DNA from: a bacterium | GTDB taxonomy: Bacteria; UBP14; UBA6098; 4484-93 | Direction of reading: 5' to 3' | DNA: 64,000 nucleotides | Assembly (NCBI GenBank): GCA_021158465.1 | Contig: JAGGUN010000005.1 | Coordinates: 1 to 64,000 of the forward strand | Shown here: positions 32,985-41,881 of the stretch, in pieces | Numbering within the stretch: the first letter of the stretch is position 1 | How the letters are laid out: each line of letters starts with the position of its first letter | The notes under the pieces: generated by a model | Told to the model about the DNA's origin: nothing | The model's database searches: none | The model's input: only the letters and a program-made list of their open reading frames with translations | Translations under genes and position numbers: made by a program

Positions 32985-34338
32985 GATTGCAAATCTTGTT
33001 GCCCTACTTCTGCTTTTGCCTGTCACAGGACACTGCGGTCTCAACCTTGCCTCCAGTTGGTATGCTTACCGTTATCGGAACGGAGATTCGCTGGCATACA
33101 CGGCTCTTTACTACTCGTTTTCCCGAGAGCTTCTGAGCTTCGAAGATGAAGATTCTCTCTGGGTTTCAAACCTCGCACTCTCGGTGGAGCTGTTCGACTC
33201 CACTGGAAGGATGATAGATACACTTTTCAAGCCGCTCAAAACATCCGTCCAAAAGGGAGAAATGGTGACCCGTTCCTATACAGTCTTCGACTACATTGAG
33301 CCCATATTATATCCGGGAAGATATAGTGCAAGGCTACTTTTGACCGACCTAAGCAGCGGGAACTCCGACACATCCGTTGCTCTGATAACTGTTCCTGATT
33401 TCTCCGGGGATACGCTTTCCTTATCCGATATAACCCTGCTCTCGGACATTGCAGAGCCAACAGGGGGCAGGTTTACCAGATATAACAGGGACTTACTCCC
33501 GAACCCATCTTGTCTCTACGGAGTGAGGCTTCCTATTATGTACTTCTATTGCGAGATATATAATCTTTCCCTCGATGGAGATTCCACCTACACGGTCAGA
33601 TATACCATATTAGACAAGGAAGGGAAACCTGTCAAAACCCTGCCGGAGGAGATTTACAGAAAAAGCTCTGATACGGGCGTTATCCTCCGCGGGATAAACA
33701 TCGTTGCTCTACCTGCTGGGGATTATACGCTCGCAATTTCTGTTAAGGATAATGCCCACGAAAGAAGGATAACCGGCGAGAAACGGTTCACTATCGAGGA
33801 AAGATATGCAGGTATTCCATCGGACACGACGCTTGAGATTATGATGTCCCAGGTCTATTATCTTCTCTCAGAGGATGAGAAGAGGGTTCTTGCAACTCTT
33901 CCGAAGAACAAGCAGCTGGAATATATAAGTTCGGTATGGGAGCGGCTGGATCCCGACCCGGAGACAGAGGAAAATGAACTACGGGACGAGATAATAAGAA
34001 GATGGCGGTATGCGATAGATAATTTCTCGACGGCGGAGAAAGGTAGGCTCATTCCCAATGGATGGAGAAGCGACAGGGGGCGTGTCATCATCAAGTACGG
34101 TTTTCCCGATGAGGTTGAGCGACACTATTTTGAGCCCGGAGAGTATCCTTGGGAGAAATGGACCTATTACTCTATCCAGGGTGGAGCGGAGTTTATCTTT
34201 GCCGACCTATCAAATGTGGGGAAAATGGAGCTTCTATCATCCACAGCGCCCGGCGAGGTCACAAACCCTTATTGGCGGGATCTCATCCGCAAAAGCGCCG
34301 TCACGGGACACAGAAACATTATTATAAGGGAGGAATGA
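32974..34338 (+). CDS. GWxTD-domain secreted protein, copy 2
   Basis: A 454-residue paralogue of the preceding protein. I use the ATG at 32974, which gives a clean signal peptide (MKNRIANLVALLLLLPVTG) and an 11-base overlap with copy 1; the longer frame reads through the upstream gene. The N-terminal part is beta-rich (DSTGRMIDTLFKPL, PGRYSARLLL). The C-terminal domain carries SVWERLDPDPETEENE, IPNGWRSDRGRVIIKYG, and PWEKWTYYS, matching copy 1 position by position, again with Ser in the motif (GWRSD). It is followed 1 base later by a TPR protein gene. Function unknown; both copies probably act together in the envelope. Confidence 0.87.
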   Translation: MKNRIANLVALLLLLPVTGHCGLNLASSWYAYRYRNGDSLAYTALYYSFSRELLSFEDEDSLWVSNLALSVELFDSTGRMIDTLFKPLKTSVQKGEMVTRSYTVFDYIEPILYPGRYSARLLLTDLSSGNSDTSVALITVPDFSGDTLSLSDITLLSDIAEPTGGRFTRYNRDLLPNPSCLYGVRLPIMYFYCEIYNLSLDGDSTYTVRYTILDKEGKPVKTLPEEIYRKSSDTGVILRGINIVALPAGDYTLAISVKDNAHERRITGEKRFTIEERYAGIPSDTTLEIMMSQVYYLLSEDEKRVLATLPKNKQLEYISSVWERLDPDPETEENELRDEIIRRWRYAIDNFSTAEKGRLIPNGWRSDRGRVIIKYGFPDEVERHYFEPGEYPWEKWTYYSIQGGAEFIFADLSNVGKMELLSSTAPGEVTNPYWRDLIRKSAVTGHRNIIIREE

Positions 34339-34339
34339 A

Positions 34340-35716
34340 ATGAATTACGAACAGATTGAGGAACTCCAGGAAAAGCATCCCGAGCTGCCCATCTTCGCCA
34401 GGGTCGCAGAAAACCTCTTAAATCAGGGAAAACTGCAGGAAGCAATCGGTGTGCTAACCGCGGGAATCGACAGGTTCCCTGATTATCTGACGGCAAAGAT
34501 ACTGCTCGGGAAACTCTACCTCAACAATAACGAGCCTGAGAAAGCACTCGATCTGCTTCTCCCCCTTTCACACAAGGAGATACAGAATCTTGGAATAATC
34601 CAAGCCATAGCACAGGCATATTTTATGCTGAAAGATTATAAGAAGGGGTTATCTTTCCTGCAGAGGTTATACTCCATCGATTTCACAAACAGCGAATTGC
34701 TGAAGGAGATATCAAATCGCAAGCGGGAGATCAAAGAGGGGGTTCCTGAGGAGAAACCAAAACCGCCCGAGGAGAAACCAGAAGAAAAACCTGCTCCGGA
34801 ACCTGTAGCAAAGGAGGAATTCCACGAGATAGAGGTAAAAGAGGAGACAATCCCCCAGCAACCAGAAGGGATAGAAGAGATAATACCGGAGGAAGCAATC
34901 GAAGAGATATCCGAGCCCGAGCCAGAGGAGAAACTTACCACCACAAGCGATAATATCGAGGGATTGCTTCCTACCGAGGAGCAAGGAGGTGAAATACCCG
35001 AGCCCCAACAGGAAGGAACATTTGAGCTCTCGCTCGAAGAGCCGTTCGAAGAGACCAATGGAAAAGAAACAAAACACGAGGAGGTTCCCGAACCCCCTCC
35101 AGAAGAGGTGGAAGGGGTTCATCATTTGGAATTCAATGGAGAGCCAGAGAAAGTGGAACAGATCGAAGGACTCATTATCAGGAAGTCTTTTACCCCTCCT
35201 GATGAGACAAAGACACCGCCACCAAAGGATATAGATGAAAAAGGGTTTCGCAAGATATCGTTGGAGGAGGAAAAAGAGGAAGAAAAACCAATCTTCGAGG
35301 AGGACGAGGGAATAATTCCCGGACTCCTAAAAGAGGAAGACCTCCAGGAGGAAGCGCCACCTTTAAGAACGGAACCCGAGAAGAAGGAGTTTTCACCGGA
35401 AGAACTTGAACTCACGGATGAGCTGACTGTTAAAGGAGCAGAACCGGAAAAGGATATCAAGGCAGGACCGGAAACATTCTCAAAGAAAGAGCTTGAAGAA
35501 AGGTTATCAGATACCGAAGAGGCGACTCCCTCAGGGCTACCACCGGACAACCTCCTTTCCCCCACTATGGCAGAGATATTTGCTGGTCAGGGGCACACGG
35601 AGAAGGCTATAGCTATATATGAGAAGATCATCGACCAGTTCACCGGTGAGGAGAGAGAAAGATATGTCAAGAGAATTGAGGCACTGAAAAAGAGGCTCGA
35701 GGAAGAGAATAAATGA
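34340..35716 (+). CDS. TPR protein with long Glu/Pro-rich linker
   Basis: A 458-residue protein without signal peptide. N-terminal ~130 residues hold about three tetratricopeptide repeats (AENLLNQGKLQEAIGVLTAG, split as NQGKLQEAI; LGKLYLNNNEPEKALDLLLP; AQAYFMLKDYKKGLSFLQR). A ~260-residue low-complexity region of Glu and Pro (EEKPKPPEEK-type units) follows. A last TPR-like hairpin is at the C-terminus: SPTMAEIFAGQGHTEKAIAIYEKI. The pattern of two TPR ends joined by an acidic spacer suggests a scaffold that spans a distance. The start follows GGGAGG. It overlaps dus by ATGA. Confidence 0.8.
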   Translation: MNYEQIEELQEKHPELPIFARVAENLLNQGKLQEAIGVLTAGIDRFPDYLTAKILLGKLYLNNNEPEKALDLLLPLSHKEIQNLGIIQAIAQAYFMLKDYKKGLSFLQRLYSIDFTNSELLKEISNRKREIKEGVPEEKPKPPEEKPEEKPAPEPVAKEEFHEIEVKEETIPQQPEGIEEIIPEEAIEEISEPEPEEKLTTTSDNIEGLLPTEEQGGEIPEPQQEGTFELSLEEPFEETNGKETKHEEVPEPPPEEVEGVHHLEFNGEPEKVEQIEGLIIRKSFTPPDETKTPPPKDIDEKGFRKISLEEEKEEEKPIFEEDEGIIPGLLKEEDLQEEAPPLRTEPEKKEFSPEELELTDELTVKGAEPEKDIKAGPETFSKKELEERLSDTEEATPSGLPPDNLLSPTMAEIFAGQGHTEKAIAIYEKIIDQFTGEERERYVKRIEALKKRLEEENK

Positions 35717-36687
35717 CAAACTTCTCCAATAAACTTCTCCTTGCCCCACTTTCCGGAATAACAGACGCAATCTTCAGGCGAATTGCGAGGCGCTTTGGAG
35801 CGGACATCACACTCTGCGAGATGGTAAACTGTGAGGCTGTCATCAGAGGGGTAAAGAAGACCGACAAGTTGCTTGCCTTCTCCCCCGACGAGCATCCGAT
35901 AGGAGCACAGCTATTCGGCAAGAATCCCGCATCCTTTAGAACAGCGGCAAAGATACTCGAGGAGGCGGGGTTCGATTTTATAGACATAAATGCAGGCTGC
36001 CCAGCAAGGAAAGTTATATCAGGTGGAGCAGGCGCAGCTCTCCTGAGATCTCCTAAACTGCTCGTAGAAATCTTATCTGAGATATGTTCTGCAACAAACC
36101 TCCCTGTTACGCTCAAAACACGGCTCGGATGGGATAAGCCAGATCTGCTCGAGTCTATCGAATTGCTCGAGAAAACAGGGATCGCCGCTCTAACAGTGCA
36201 TGCAAGAACAGCAAAACAAGGCTTCAGCGGAGAAGCAAGAAAGAATTATCATTATATCCGCCAGATAAAATCGACATTGAATATCCCTGTCATAGCAAAC
36301 GGGGATGTATTCTCCCTGGAAGATTACAATCTCATCCTCGCAGAAACCGGTGCAGACAGCGTCATGATAGCCCGAGGAGCGCTCGGCAACCCTTGGATAT
36401 TTAAGGAGATAAAGCAGGGAAAGAAGATATCCACATCACTTCAGGAAAGGTTATCTGTTCTGCTCGAGCATATCAACGGGTTGGTAAACCTCCACGGAGA
36501 AAGAAGAGGACTCCTCATCTCCAGGAAGTTTATCATCTGGTACACAAAAGGACTACCATCAGCGAAGCAGTTCAGGACAAAGCTTTTTGAGGAGACAAAA
36601 ACCCTCTCTGATGCCAAGAAGGCAATTATAGACTACTTCAACACGATAAGAGAGAATGAGAGAACAGAAAGACCTGCCGCTTGTTGA
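35713..36687 (+). CDS. dus: tRNA-dihydrouridine synthase
   Basis: A 324-residue FMN-dependent enzyme reducing uridines in the tRNA D-loop. Motifs: LAPLSGITDAIFRRIARRFGAD (split as APLSGITD and FRRIARRFG), the catalytic Cys in INAGCPARKV, KTRLGW, VHARTAKQGFSG, and IANGDVFS with MIARGALGNPWIF. Length and order are standard for DusB-type proteins. The ATG overlaps the stop of the TPR gene (ATGA), and its last 32 bases overlap pyrK. It is a bystander in a mixed housekeeping run. Confidence 0.95.
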   Translation: MTNFSNKLLLAPLSGITDAIFRRIARRFGADITLCEMVNCEAVIRGVKKTDKLLAFSPDEHPIGAQLFGKNPASFRTAAKILEEAGFDFIDINAGCPARKVISGGAGAALLRSPKLLVEILSEICSATNLPVTLKTRLGWDKPDLLESIELLEKTGIAALTVHARTAKQGFSGEARKNYHYIRQIKSTLNIPVIANGDVFSLEDYNLILAETGADSVMIARGALGNPWIFKEIKQGKKISTSLQERLSVLLEHINGLVNLHGERRGLLISRKFIIWYTKGLPSAKQFRTKLFEETKTLSDAKKAIIDYFNTIRENERTERPAAC

Positions 36688-37402
36688 AAAAACTCGTCTG
36701 GGTGATGATGTGTATCTTCTGGGTTTCAAGACGCCAGAAGCTATTCAGTTTAGACCAGGGCAGTTTGCAATGCTCAGGGCAACTCACCTGTTCGACCCGT
36801 TCCTCAGACGCCCGTTAGCGATATTTAGACAAGAGGATTGCATCATCTATTTTCTGATGCAGGTAAAGGGAAAGGGGACAAAACAGCTCTCTTCTATGCA
36901 GATAGGAGACACCGCAGACATACTCCTGCCACTCGGAAACGGCTTCCCCCCAGACATCGAAGGAGACTGCCTAATCCTGGCAGGAGGAATGGGAATTGCA
37001 CCCGTTTTCTCACTTCTTTCTTCCTATAGGAAGCCCATCCTTATCTACGGTGCAAGGACAGAATCGGAGCTCTTCGCACTCGAGATAATCAGGGAAACAG
37101 ACAGCGAGGTTATTGTCTCGACAGATGACGGTAGTAAAGGAGAAAAAGGCGATGTAGTTTCCGTCTTCTCACACCTATTCCCTGACTTCCACGGCGACAT
37201 TCTTGCCTGCGGACCGGACGGCATGATGGACTCGTTGAGAAGAGCAACTGAGGGGAAGGATATAAGGGTGTTCGCCTCGCTTGAAGCACGAATGGCATGC
37301 GGTGTAGGAGCCTGTCTGGGCTGTGCCATCAGAACGAAGAACGGCATGAAACGTGTCTGCAAGGATGGACCCGTATTTGATATCGCAGAACTTGTCACAT
37401 AA
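36656..37402 (+). CDS. pyrK: Dihydroorotate dehydrogenase B electron-transfer subunit (PyrK-like)
   Basis: A 248-residue iron-sulfur flavoprotein. It has a ferredoxin-reductase-like FAD domain with FDPFLRRPLAI, an NAD-binding segment starting LILAGGMGIAPVFSL, and at the C-terminus a 2Fe-2S cysteine set: CGVGACLGCAI and a last Cys in VCKDGPVFD. PyrK passes electrons from NADH to PyrD in pyrimidine synthesis. No pyrD lies next to it, which is less usual, so a role with another oxidoreductase is possible. It overlaps dus by 32 bases. Confidence 0.9.
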   Translation: MREQKDLPLVEKTRLGDDVYLLGFKTPEAIQFRPGQFAMLRATHLFDPFLRRPLAIFRQEDCIIYFLMQVKGKGTKQLSSMQIGDTADILLPLGNGFPPDIEGDCLILAGGMGIAPVFSLLSSYRKPILIYGARTESELFALEIIRETDSEVIVSTDDGSKGEKGDVVSVFSHLFPDFHGDILACGPDGMMDSLRRATEGKDIRVFASLEARMACGVGACLGCAIRTKNGMKRVCKDGPVFDIAELVT

Positions 37403-37411
37403 AGGAGTCCA

Positions 37412-38581
37412 ATGGAAATAATCGTATTTCCAGCAATACTTGCTATCCTACTTATACTGGGAGTAATCGAATATTCCTCACACAAGCGGAACCTGCATAA
37501 GATTCCTATTCGCATCCATGTAAACGGTATCAGGGGGAAATCATCGGTAACGAGGCTAATCGGTGGAGCACTGCGGGAGGCTGGTCATAGAACAGCCGTC
37601 AAGACCACCGGCACATCACCGAGGTACATCGATACCCGTGGGGTCGAGCATCCTATTCAACGGCAGGGAAGAGCAAACATAAAGGAGCAGTTGAAAATCT
37701 TCAAGCGAGCAAGAGAGGAGGGAGCAGAGGCGATATGTGTCGAGTGTATGGCAATTGACCCTGAGCTCCAGTGGGTAACCGAGCATAGGCTCGTCAAATC
37801 GACAATCAGCGTTATTACCAACGTCCGCTATGATCACACCGATGTTATGGGCGAAAGGATAGAGATGATAGCAGATGCTCTCTCAGGCACTATCCCGAAG
37901 GGCGGGCTCGTCTTCACTGCAGAGGATGAAAACTTCTCGCTTCTCAAAAGGAATGCGGATAAGCTCGGTGCAATGATAGTAAAAGTAGAGCCTTCATCGG
38001 TGTCGGACGAGGAGATGAGACATTTCTCCTACATCGAGCACAAGGAGAATGTTGCAGTTGCCCTTGCTGTGGCAGAGCATCTCGGGATAGACAGAAAAAC
38101 CGCCCTCGCTGGTATGTACAAGGCACACCCTGACCCCGGAGCACTTTTCCGCTACGAGATAAAACAGTTCAAGAAGAGGATAACATTCTACAGCATCTTC
38201 GCCGCAAACGACAGAGAATCTAACATCCGTATATGGAGAATGCTTAACCTAACCCCATCTAAATCTGCCCCCGTGATCCTCATCGTTAACAACCGCTCCG
38301 ACAGGCTAAGCAGAATAAAACAGTTCGCCGAAATCATCGGCGATGAAATTACCGCCAACTACTACATCCTTGTGGGAGGATTTGCGAGGGCGTTCGGCTC
38401 GATCCTCCTGTCCAAAGGGATACCAGCGGAGTGTATCTTCAATATGGCAGGAAGAGAACCCGAAGAGATATTCGAGCGAATCCTCGATTTGACGGCTCGA
38501 GAGTCCTTCGTCTGCGGAATCGGCAACATCGGCGGTGAAGGACACGCAATAGTGGAGTTCTTCAAACACAGAAGCGAATGA
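37412..38581 (+). CDS. pgsB: PgsB/CapB-like poly-gamma-glutamate synthase ligase
   Basis: A 389-residue Mur-ligase-type ATP-dependent amide ligase with an N-terminal membrane helix (VFPAILAILLILGVIEY). The P-loop is VNGIRGKSSVTRLIG, followed by TTGTSPRYI and, later, TNVRYDHTDVMG, both typical of PgsB/CapB. The family joins glutamates through gamma-linkages to form a capsule or released polymer. PgsB normally pairs with the membrane protein PgsC, and export with PgsA; neither is next to it here, so the partner must be elsewhere or the product differs. The start follows AAAGGAG. It overlaps the downstream histidine kinase by ATGA. Confidence 0.9.
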   Translation: MEIIVFPAILAILLILGVIEYSSHKRNLHKIPIRIHVNGIRGKSSVTRLIGGALREAGHRTAVKTTGTSPRYIDTRGVEHPIQRQGRANIKEQLKIFKRAREEGAEAICVECMAIDPELQWVTEHRLVKSTISVITNVRYDHTDVMGERIEMIADALSGTIPKGGLVFTAEDENFSLLKRNADKLGAMIVKVEPSSVSDEEMRHFSYIEHKENVAVALAVAEHLGIDRKTALAGMYKAHPDPGALFRYEIKQFKKRITFYSIFAANDRESNIRIWRMLNLTPSKSAPVILIVNNRSDRLSRIKQFAEIIGDEITANYYILVGGFARAFGSILLSKGIPAECIFNMAGREPEEIFERILDLTARESFVCGIGNIGGEGHAIVEFFKHRSE

Positions 38582-40179
38582 AAAAACAGTACACCTTTTT
38601 AGCCGTTCTTGCAACTGCACTGCTCATCTTCCTGGGATATCTCGGCATCCGCCAGGAAAGAAGAATCCTCTTAGAAATCCTGCGCTCAGACGCAGAAATT
38701 CTTTCGCAAAGCATAATACTCGCCTCACGAACAATCTTCAAGGCAGACTCCCTAACAGAATTGATGATAGAGGATAAGATTTCATCCGTACTACTCTTCC
38801 TCTCCGAGCAGGATGAGAAAAACCTCTCCAAGGAGGATATAGCGGAAATTGCTCTTATGCATAACCTCGGATACCTCGGCTTCTTCCAAGAAAACGGAAG
38901 CCACTCTATGGTGAACCCAGGAGAGATACCGAGAGAGCTTATCATCAAGCTCCTGAACTCATCCTCACAAGATAGCCTGTCATTCCTCGGTGTCGACCCG
39001 GCATTCCCGCAGAGTGGAAACGCAAAAGGCGGCTCAATCAAGAACGGAAATCTTACATGGATCGCCTTCCTCAAGCCAGAAGAGGTAAGAAAACTCCGCG
39101 AGAGTATGGGCTTCGGACAGTTCATAAGGAAACTTGGACAGTTCCCATCAGTAAGGTATATAGCGATACAGGACACATCAGCAATCCTCGTCGGAACAGG
39201 GTTTGTAACACGACTATCAAGGATAGAAACCGACCCGTTCCTCAAGCGGGTTATCAGACACCACAACGCAAAAGGCAGAATTACAAGCTTCAAAGGAGAA
39301 AAGATATTCGAGTTCGTTCAACCGTTCCCACAGATAGGAACATTCGGCGGCATCATCAGGATAGGGCTATCCCTGAACGAATACAACTCTCTCATCCATA
39401 ACTTTTACATCGCCTGGTTCATTCTCATCCTCATTCTTATCTCTGCTTCGCTCCTGACAATAAGACTGCTATACGCCAGAGAAAGGATCAGGCAACTGGA
39501 GACAAACCTCACCCGAACAGAGTATCTGCGATCACTCTCCCAGCTGACGGCGGAACTTGCCCACGAGATAAGGAACCCGCTCAACAGTATCTCTATATGG
39601 GTTCAGAGGGTATCTGGTGAAAGAGGAGAAGATGAATTCACGATGAAGATACAAAAGGAAATAAAGAGATTGAACGACATTGTAACCCAGTTCATCGCAC
39701 TGGCAAAGACAGCGTCAGTCAAGAAAGAAGAGCAGAATCTGAAGCCACTCCTACAGGAGATAATAGAGATACTCTCTCCCGTAGCCTCTGAGAAGAATGT
39801 CAAACTCCACCTTAGAGGAGAACCAGAAAAAACTGCCTACTTCGACTACGAGAAGCTGAAGATAGCGCTTCTCAACATCCTGAAGAACGGGATAGAGGCT
39901 TCATTCCCAGACAGGGCAGTAAGCATAGAAACAGAGAGAAGGGGGGAAGATACGGTTATTCAGATAACAAATGAAGGAAATCCAATCCCACATAAAAAGG
40001 GAGAGCGGTTGTTCGAGCCATACTTTTCAACAAAGGAAAAGGGTGGTGGATTAGGACTCTTCACAGCCAAAAGGATTATCGAGGAACACGGCGGAAGGGT
40101 GGAGCTCATCTCGAAAGGGAACCTAACAACATTCAGAATTATTCTGCCGGGCTCTCCCACGACCTCTTCCTCCCGCTAA
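38578..40179 (+). CDS. Membrane-bound sensor histidine kinase
   Basis: A 533-residue kinase. Transmembrane helix 1 (about 6-20) and helix 2 (about 279-297, AWFILILILISASLL) enclose an extracytoplasmic sensor of ~255 residues. After a coiled segment comes HisKA with LTAELAHEIRNPLNS (phospho-His329), then HATPase_c with LKNGIEASF and GGGLGLFTAK. The expected DTGxGI G1 box is changed to ITNEGNPIPHK, though G2 is intact. No response regulator is adjacent, so its partner is elsewhere. It overlaps pgsB by ATGA, which suggests linked expression with polymer synthesis. Its end overlaps the convergent methyltransferase gene by 41 bases. Confidence 0.92.
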   Translation: MKKQYTFLAVLATALLIFLGYLGIRQERRILLEILRSDAEILSQSIILASRTIFKADSLTELMIEDKISSVLLFLSEQDEKNLSKEDIAEIALMHNLGYLGFFQENGSHSMVNPGEIPRELIIKLLNSSSQDSLSFLGVDPAFPQSGNAKGGSIKNGNLTWIAFLKPEEVRKLRESMGFGQFIRKLGQFPSVRYIAIQDTSAILVGTGFVTRLSRIETDPFLKRVIRHHNAKGRITSFKGEKIFEFVQPFPQIGTFGGIIRIGLSLNEYNSLIHNFYIAWFILILILISASLLTIRLLYARERIRQLETNLTRTEYLRSLSQLTAELAHEIRNPLNSISIWVQRVSGERGEDEFTMKIQKEIKRLNDIVTQFIALAKTASVKKEEQNLKPLLQEIIEILSPVASEKNVKLHLRGEPEKTAYFDYEKLKIALLNILKNGIEASFPDRAVSIETERRGEDTVIQITNEGNPIPHKKGERLFEPYFSTKEKGGGLGLFTAKRIIEEHGGRVELISKGNLTTFRIILPGSPTTSSSR

Positions 40180-40867
40180 CAAGGAGTGAAACAGGATAAG
40201 AGAATCCATTTTCCATTATGAGCTCCTTCAGGCTTTCACCCGCCCAAGCGATGGCAGTATAATCTGGATGTCCTCGAACGCTCTCCAAACGCTGGTCAAT
40301 GCTTTTCACCACGAGCCCGATTGTCCCCCTGTCCCGTACTACCTTCTTTGGAGATATCCTCTCCACATACTCAATCTCAAAACGCCTGGAAAGAACCCCC
40401 AACAAAGCCTCCTTCGAATACAGCGGATAGTGCGGAATTCCCCGTCTTCTGTCAACTTCGACGCCAAAGTTATGCCAGTCCACATGGAGCTTCTGCTGGA
40501 GAGTATCAAATTCACCCAGCATCTCGTGAATAACCAGCACCCCATTGGACGAAAGGACCCTGCTTATCTCCTGAACAACCCTATCCGGGGCAACAAAATG
40601 ATGAAACGAATGCTGAAGCGCAACACAATCGAAGAAACCGTCAGAAAAAGCAAGAGAAACCGCATCCATACAGAGAAACTCCACCCGCTCTGAAGAAGAA
40701 CTCATCTTCGCCCTCTTTACCACCCCAAGGGAAGGAGCAATAGCATAAATCTTACCATCCTTTATAACGCTCTCTAAAACAGATGTAAAATAGCCCAAAC
40801 CTACCCCCAGATGAAGACAGTTTGCAACCTTTCTTTTCCTCAAAATCTTCTTGAGCTTACGCTTCAT
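40139..40867 (-). CDS. Class I SAM-dependent methyltransferase
   Basis: A 242-residue protein with a Methyltransf_11-type Rossmann domain. Motif I is HLGVGLGYFTSVL (Gly-rich but with Val-Gly-Leu-Gly, a slightly relaxed form), then an acidic-like position in IYAIAPS that is Ala-Pro here, and VEFLCMDAVSLAFSDGFFDCVALQHSFHHF, broken as FLCMDAVSLAF and DCVALQHSFHHF. Highly basic N-terminal ~15 residues (MKRKLKKILRKRK) suggest nucleic acid or membrane surface binding. Its substrate is unknown. It is a monocistronic minus-strand gene with its own promoter and overlaps the convergent kinase gene by 41 bases. Confidence 0.85.
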   Translation of the reverse strand: MKRKLKKILRKRKVANCLHLGVGLGYFTSVLESVIKDGKIYAIAPSLGVVKRAKMSSSSERVEFLCMDAVSLAFSDGFFDCVALQHSFHHFVAPDRVVQEISRVLSSNGVLVIHEMLGEFDTLQQKLHVDWHNFGVEVDRRRGIPHYPLYSKEALLGVLSRRFEIEYVERISPKKVVRDRGTIGLVVKSIDQRLESVRGHPDYTAIAWAGESLKELIMENGFSYPVSLLVSGRKRSWESPAE

Positions 40868-40908
40868 TCTCCACCAGGATTAAAATATTAAACAGTTGAG
40901 TGTAAAAT

Positions 40909-40937
40909 CATATAGTATAAAAAACAGAATTTGTCAA
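40909..40937 (-). promoter_or_regulatory. Sigma70-like promoter for the methyltransferase gene
   Basis: Minus-strand TTGACA (40937-40932), 17 bases, TATATG (40914-40909), 41 bases before the ATG at 40867. It lies directly downstream of argF. Confidence 0.6.
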
Positions 40938-40957
40938 GGAAAATATTGAGGAAGTGG

Positions 40958-41872
40958 CTACTTCATAAGGTGCATAATAATTGCCTTCTGGACATGGAGT
41001 CTGTTTTCTGCCTGATCAAAAACCACAGAGTGTGGTCCGTCCATAACCTCGTCGGTAATCTCTCGTCCCCTTTCAGCAGGAAGACAGTGCATAACAATGG
41101 CATCTGGGCTTGCCGATGCGAGGAGTGTTCTATTCACCTGGAAACTGGCGAGAAGCTTACTCCTCTCTTCCGATTTCTGCTTCTCGTGCATAGATGCCCA
41201 AACATCTGTATATATAACCTTCGCTCCCTTTACTGCCTCCTTGGGGTCGTGCAGAATACTAATCTTGCTTTTCTTCGCACCCGTTGCTCGTTTTAGTATC
41301 TCTTCATCGGGAGCAAGTCCCTCTGCTGTTGCAATCCTCAGGTTCATAGGGAGGAGTGAAGCAAGGTTCAACCAGGAGTTGGCGATGTTGTTTGGGGCGC
41401 CGATATAGGTTATTGGAACACCTTCGATATAGCCGAACTTCTCCATAATAGTAAGAGCGTCTCCCATAACCTGGCAAGGATGAGTCAGGTCTGTCAAGGC
41501 GTTTATCACAGGCACAGAGGAATACTTGCCAAGCTTTTCCACATCCTCCTGAGAGAATGTTCTTATTACGATAAAATCGACATATCTGGATAGTACCCGT
41601 GCTATGTCCTCGATACTTTCCCGCTTCCCGAATCCGATTTCTGCATCGGTTAAATAAACAGAGCTTCCGCCAAGTTGTGCTATTCCGACTTGGAAGCTCA
41701 CCCGAGTTCTCAGAGAAGGTTTGTGGAATATAAGAGCTCCTGCCTTACCGGCAAGCGGTTTCGGACCTTCTCCCCATGCGCTCATATGCTTGAGTATCAT
41801 ACCTCTGGCAATGACATCCTTCACCTCATCGGCGGTGAAGTCAGTTATCGTTATGAAATCTTTACCCTTCAT
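40958..41872 (-). CDS. argF: Ornithine carbamoyltransferase
   Basis: A 304-residue enzyme of arginine synthesis that makes citrulline from ornithine and carbamoyl phosphate. The carbamoyl phosphate loop is FHKPSLRTRVSF (SLRTR in place of the usual STRTR), followed by HPCQ in DLTHPCQVMGD and the ornithine-side HCLPAERG. These identify OTC and not aspartate carbamoyltransferase. Length is standard. It is the last gene of a minus-strand unit after hslU (gap 9 bases). No other arginine gene is seen in the window. Confidence 0.95.
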   Translation of the reverse strand: MKGKDFITITDFTADEVKDVIARGMILKHMSAWGEGPKPLAGKAGALIFHKPSLRTRVSFQVGIAQLGGSSVYLTDAEIGFGKRESIEDIARVLSRYVDFIVIRTFSQEDVEKLGKYSSVPVINALTDLTHPCQVMGDALTIMEKFGYIEGVPITYIGAPNNIANSWLNLASLLPMNLRIATAEGLAPDEEILKRATGAKKSKISILHDPKEAVKGAKVIYTDVWASMHEKQKSEERSKLLASFQVNRTLLASASPDAIVMHCLPAERGREITDEVMDGPHSVVFDQAENRLHVQKAIIMHLMK

Positions 41873-41881
41873 TTCTCTCCT

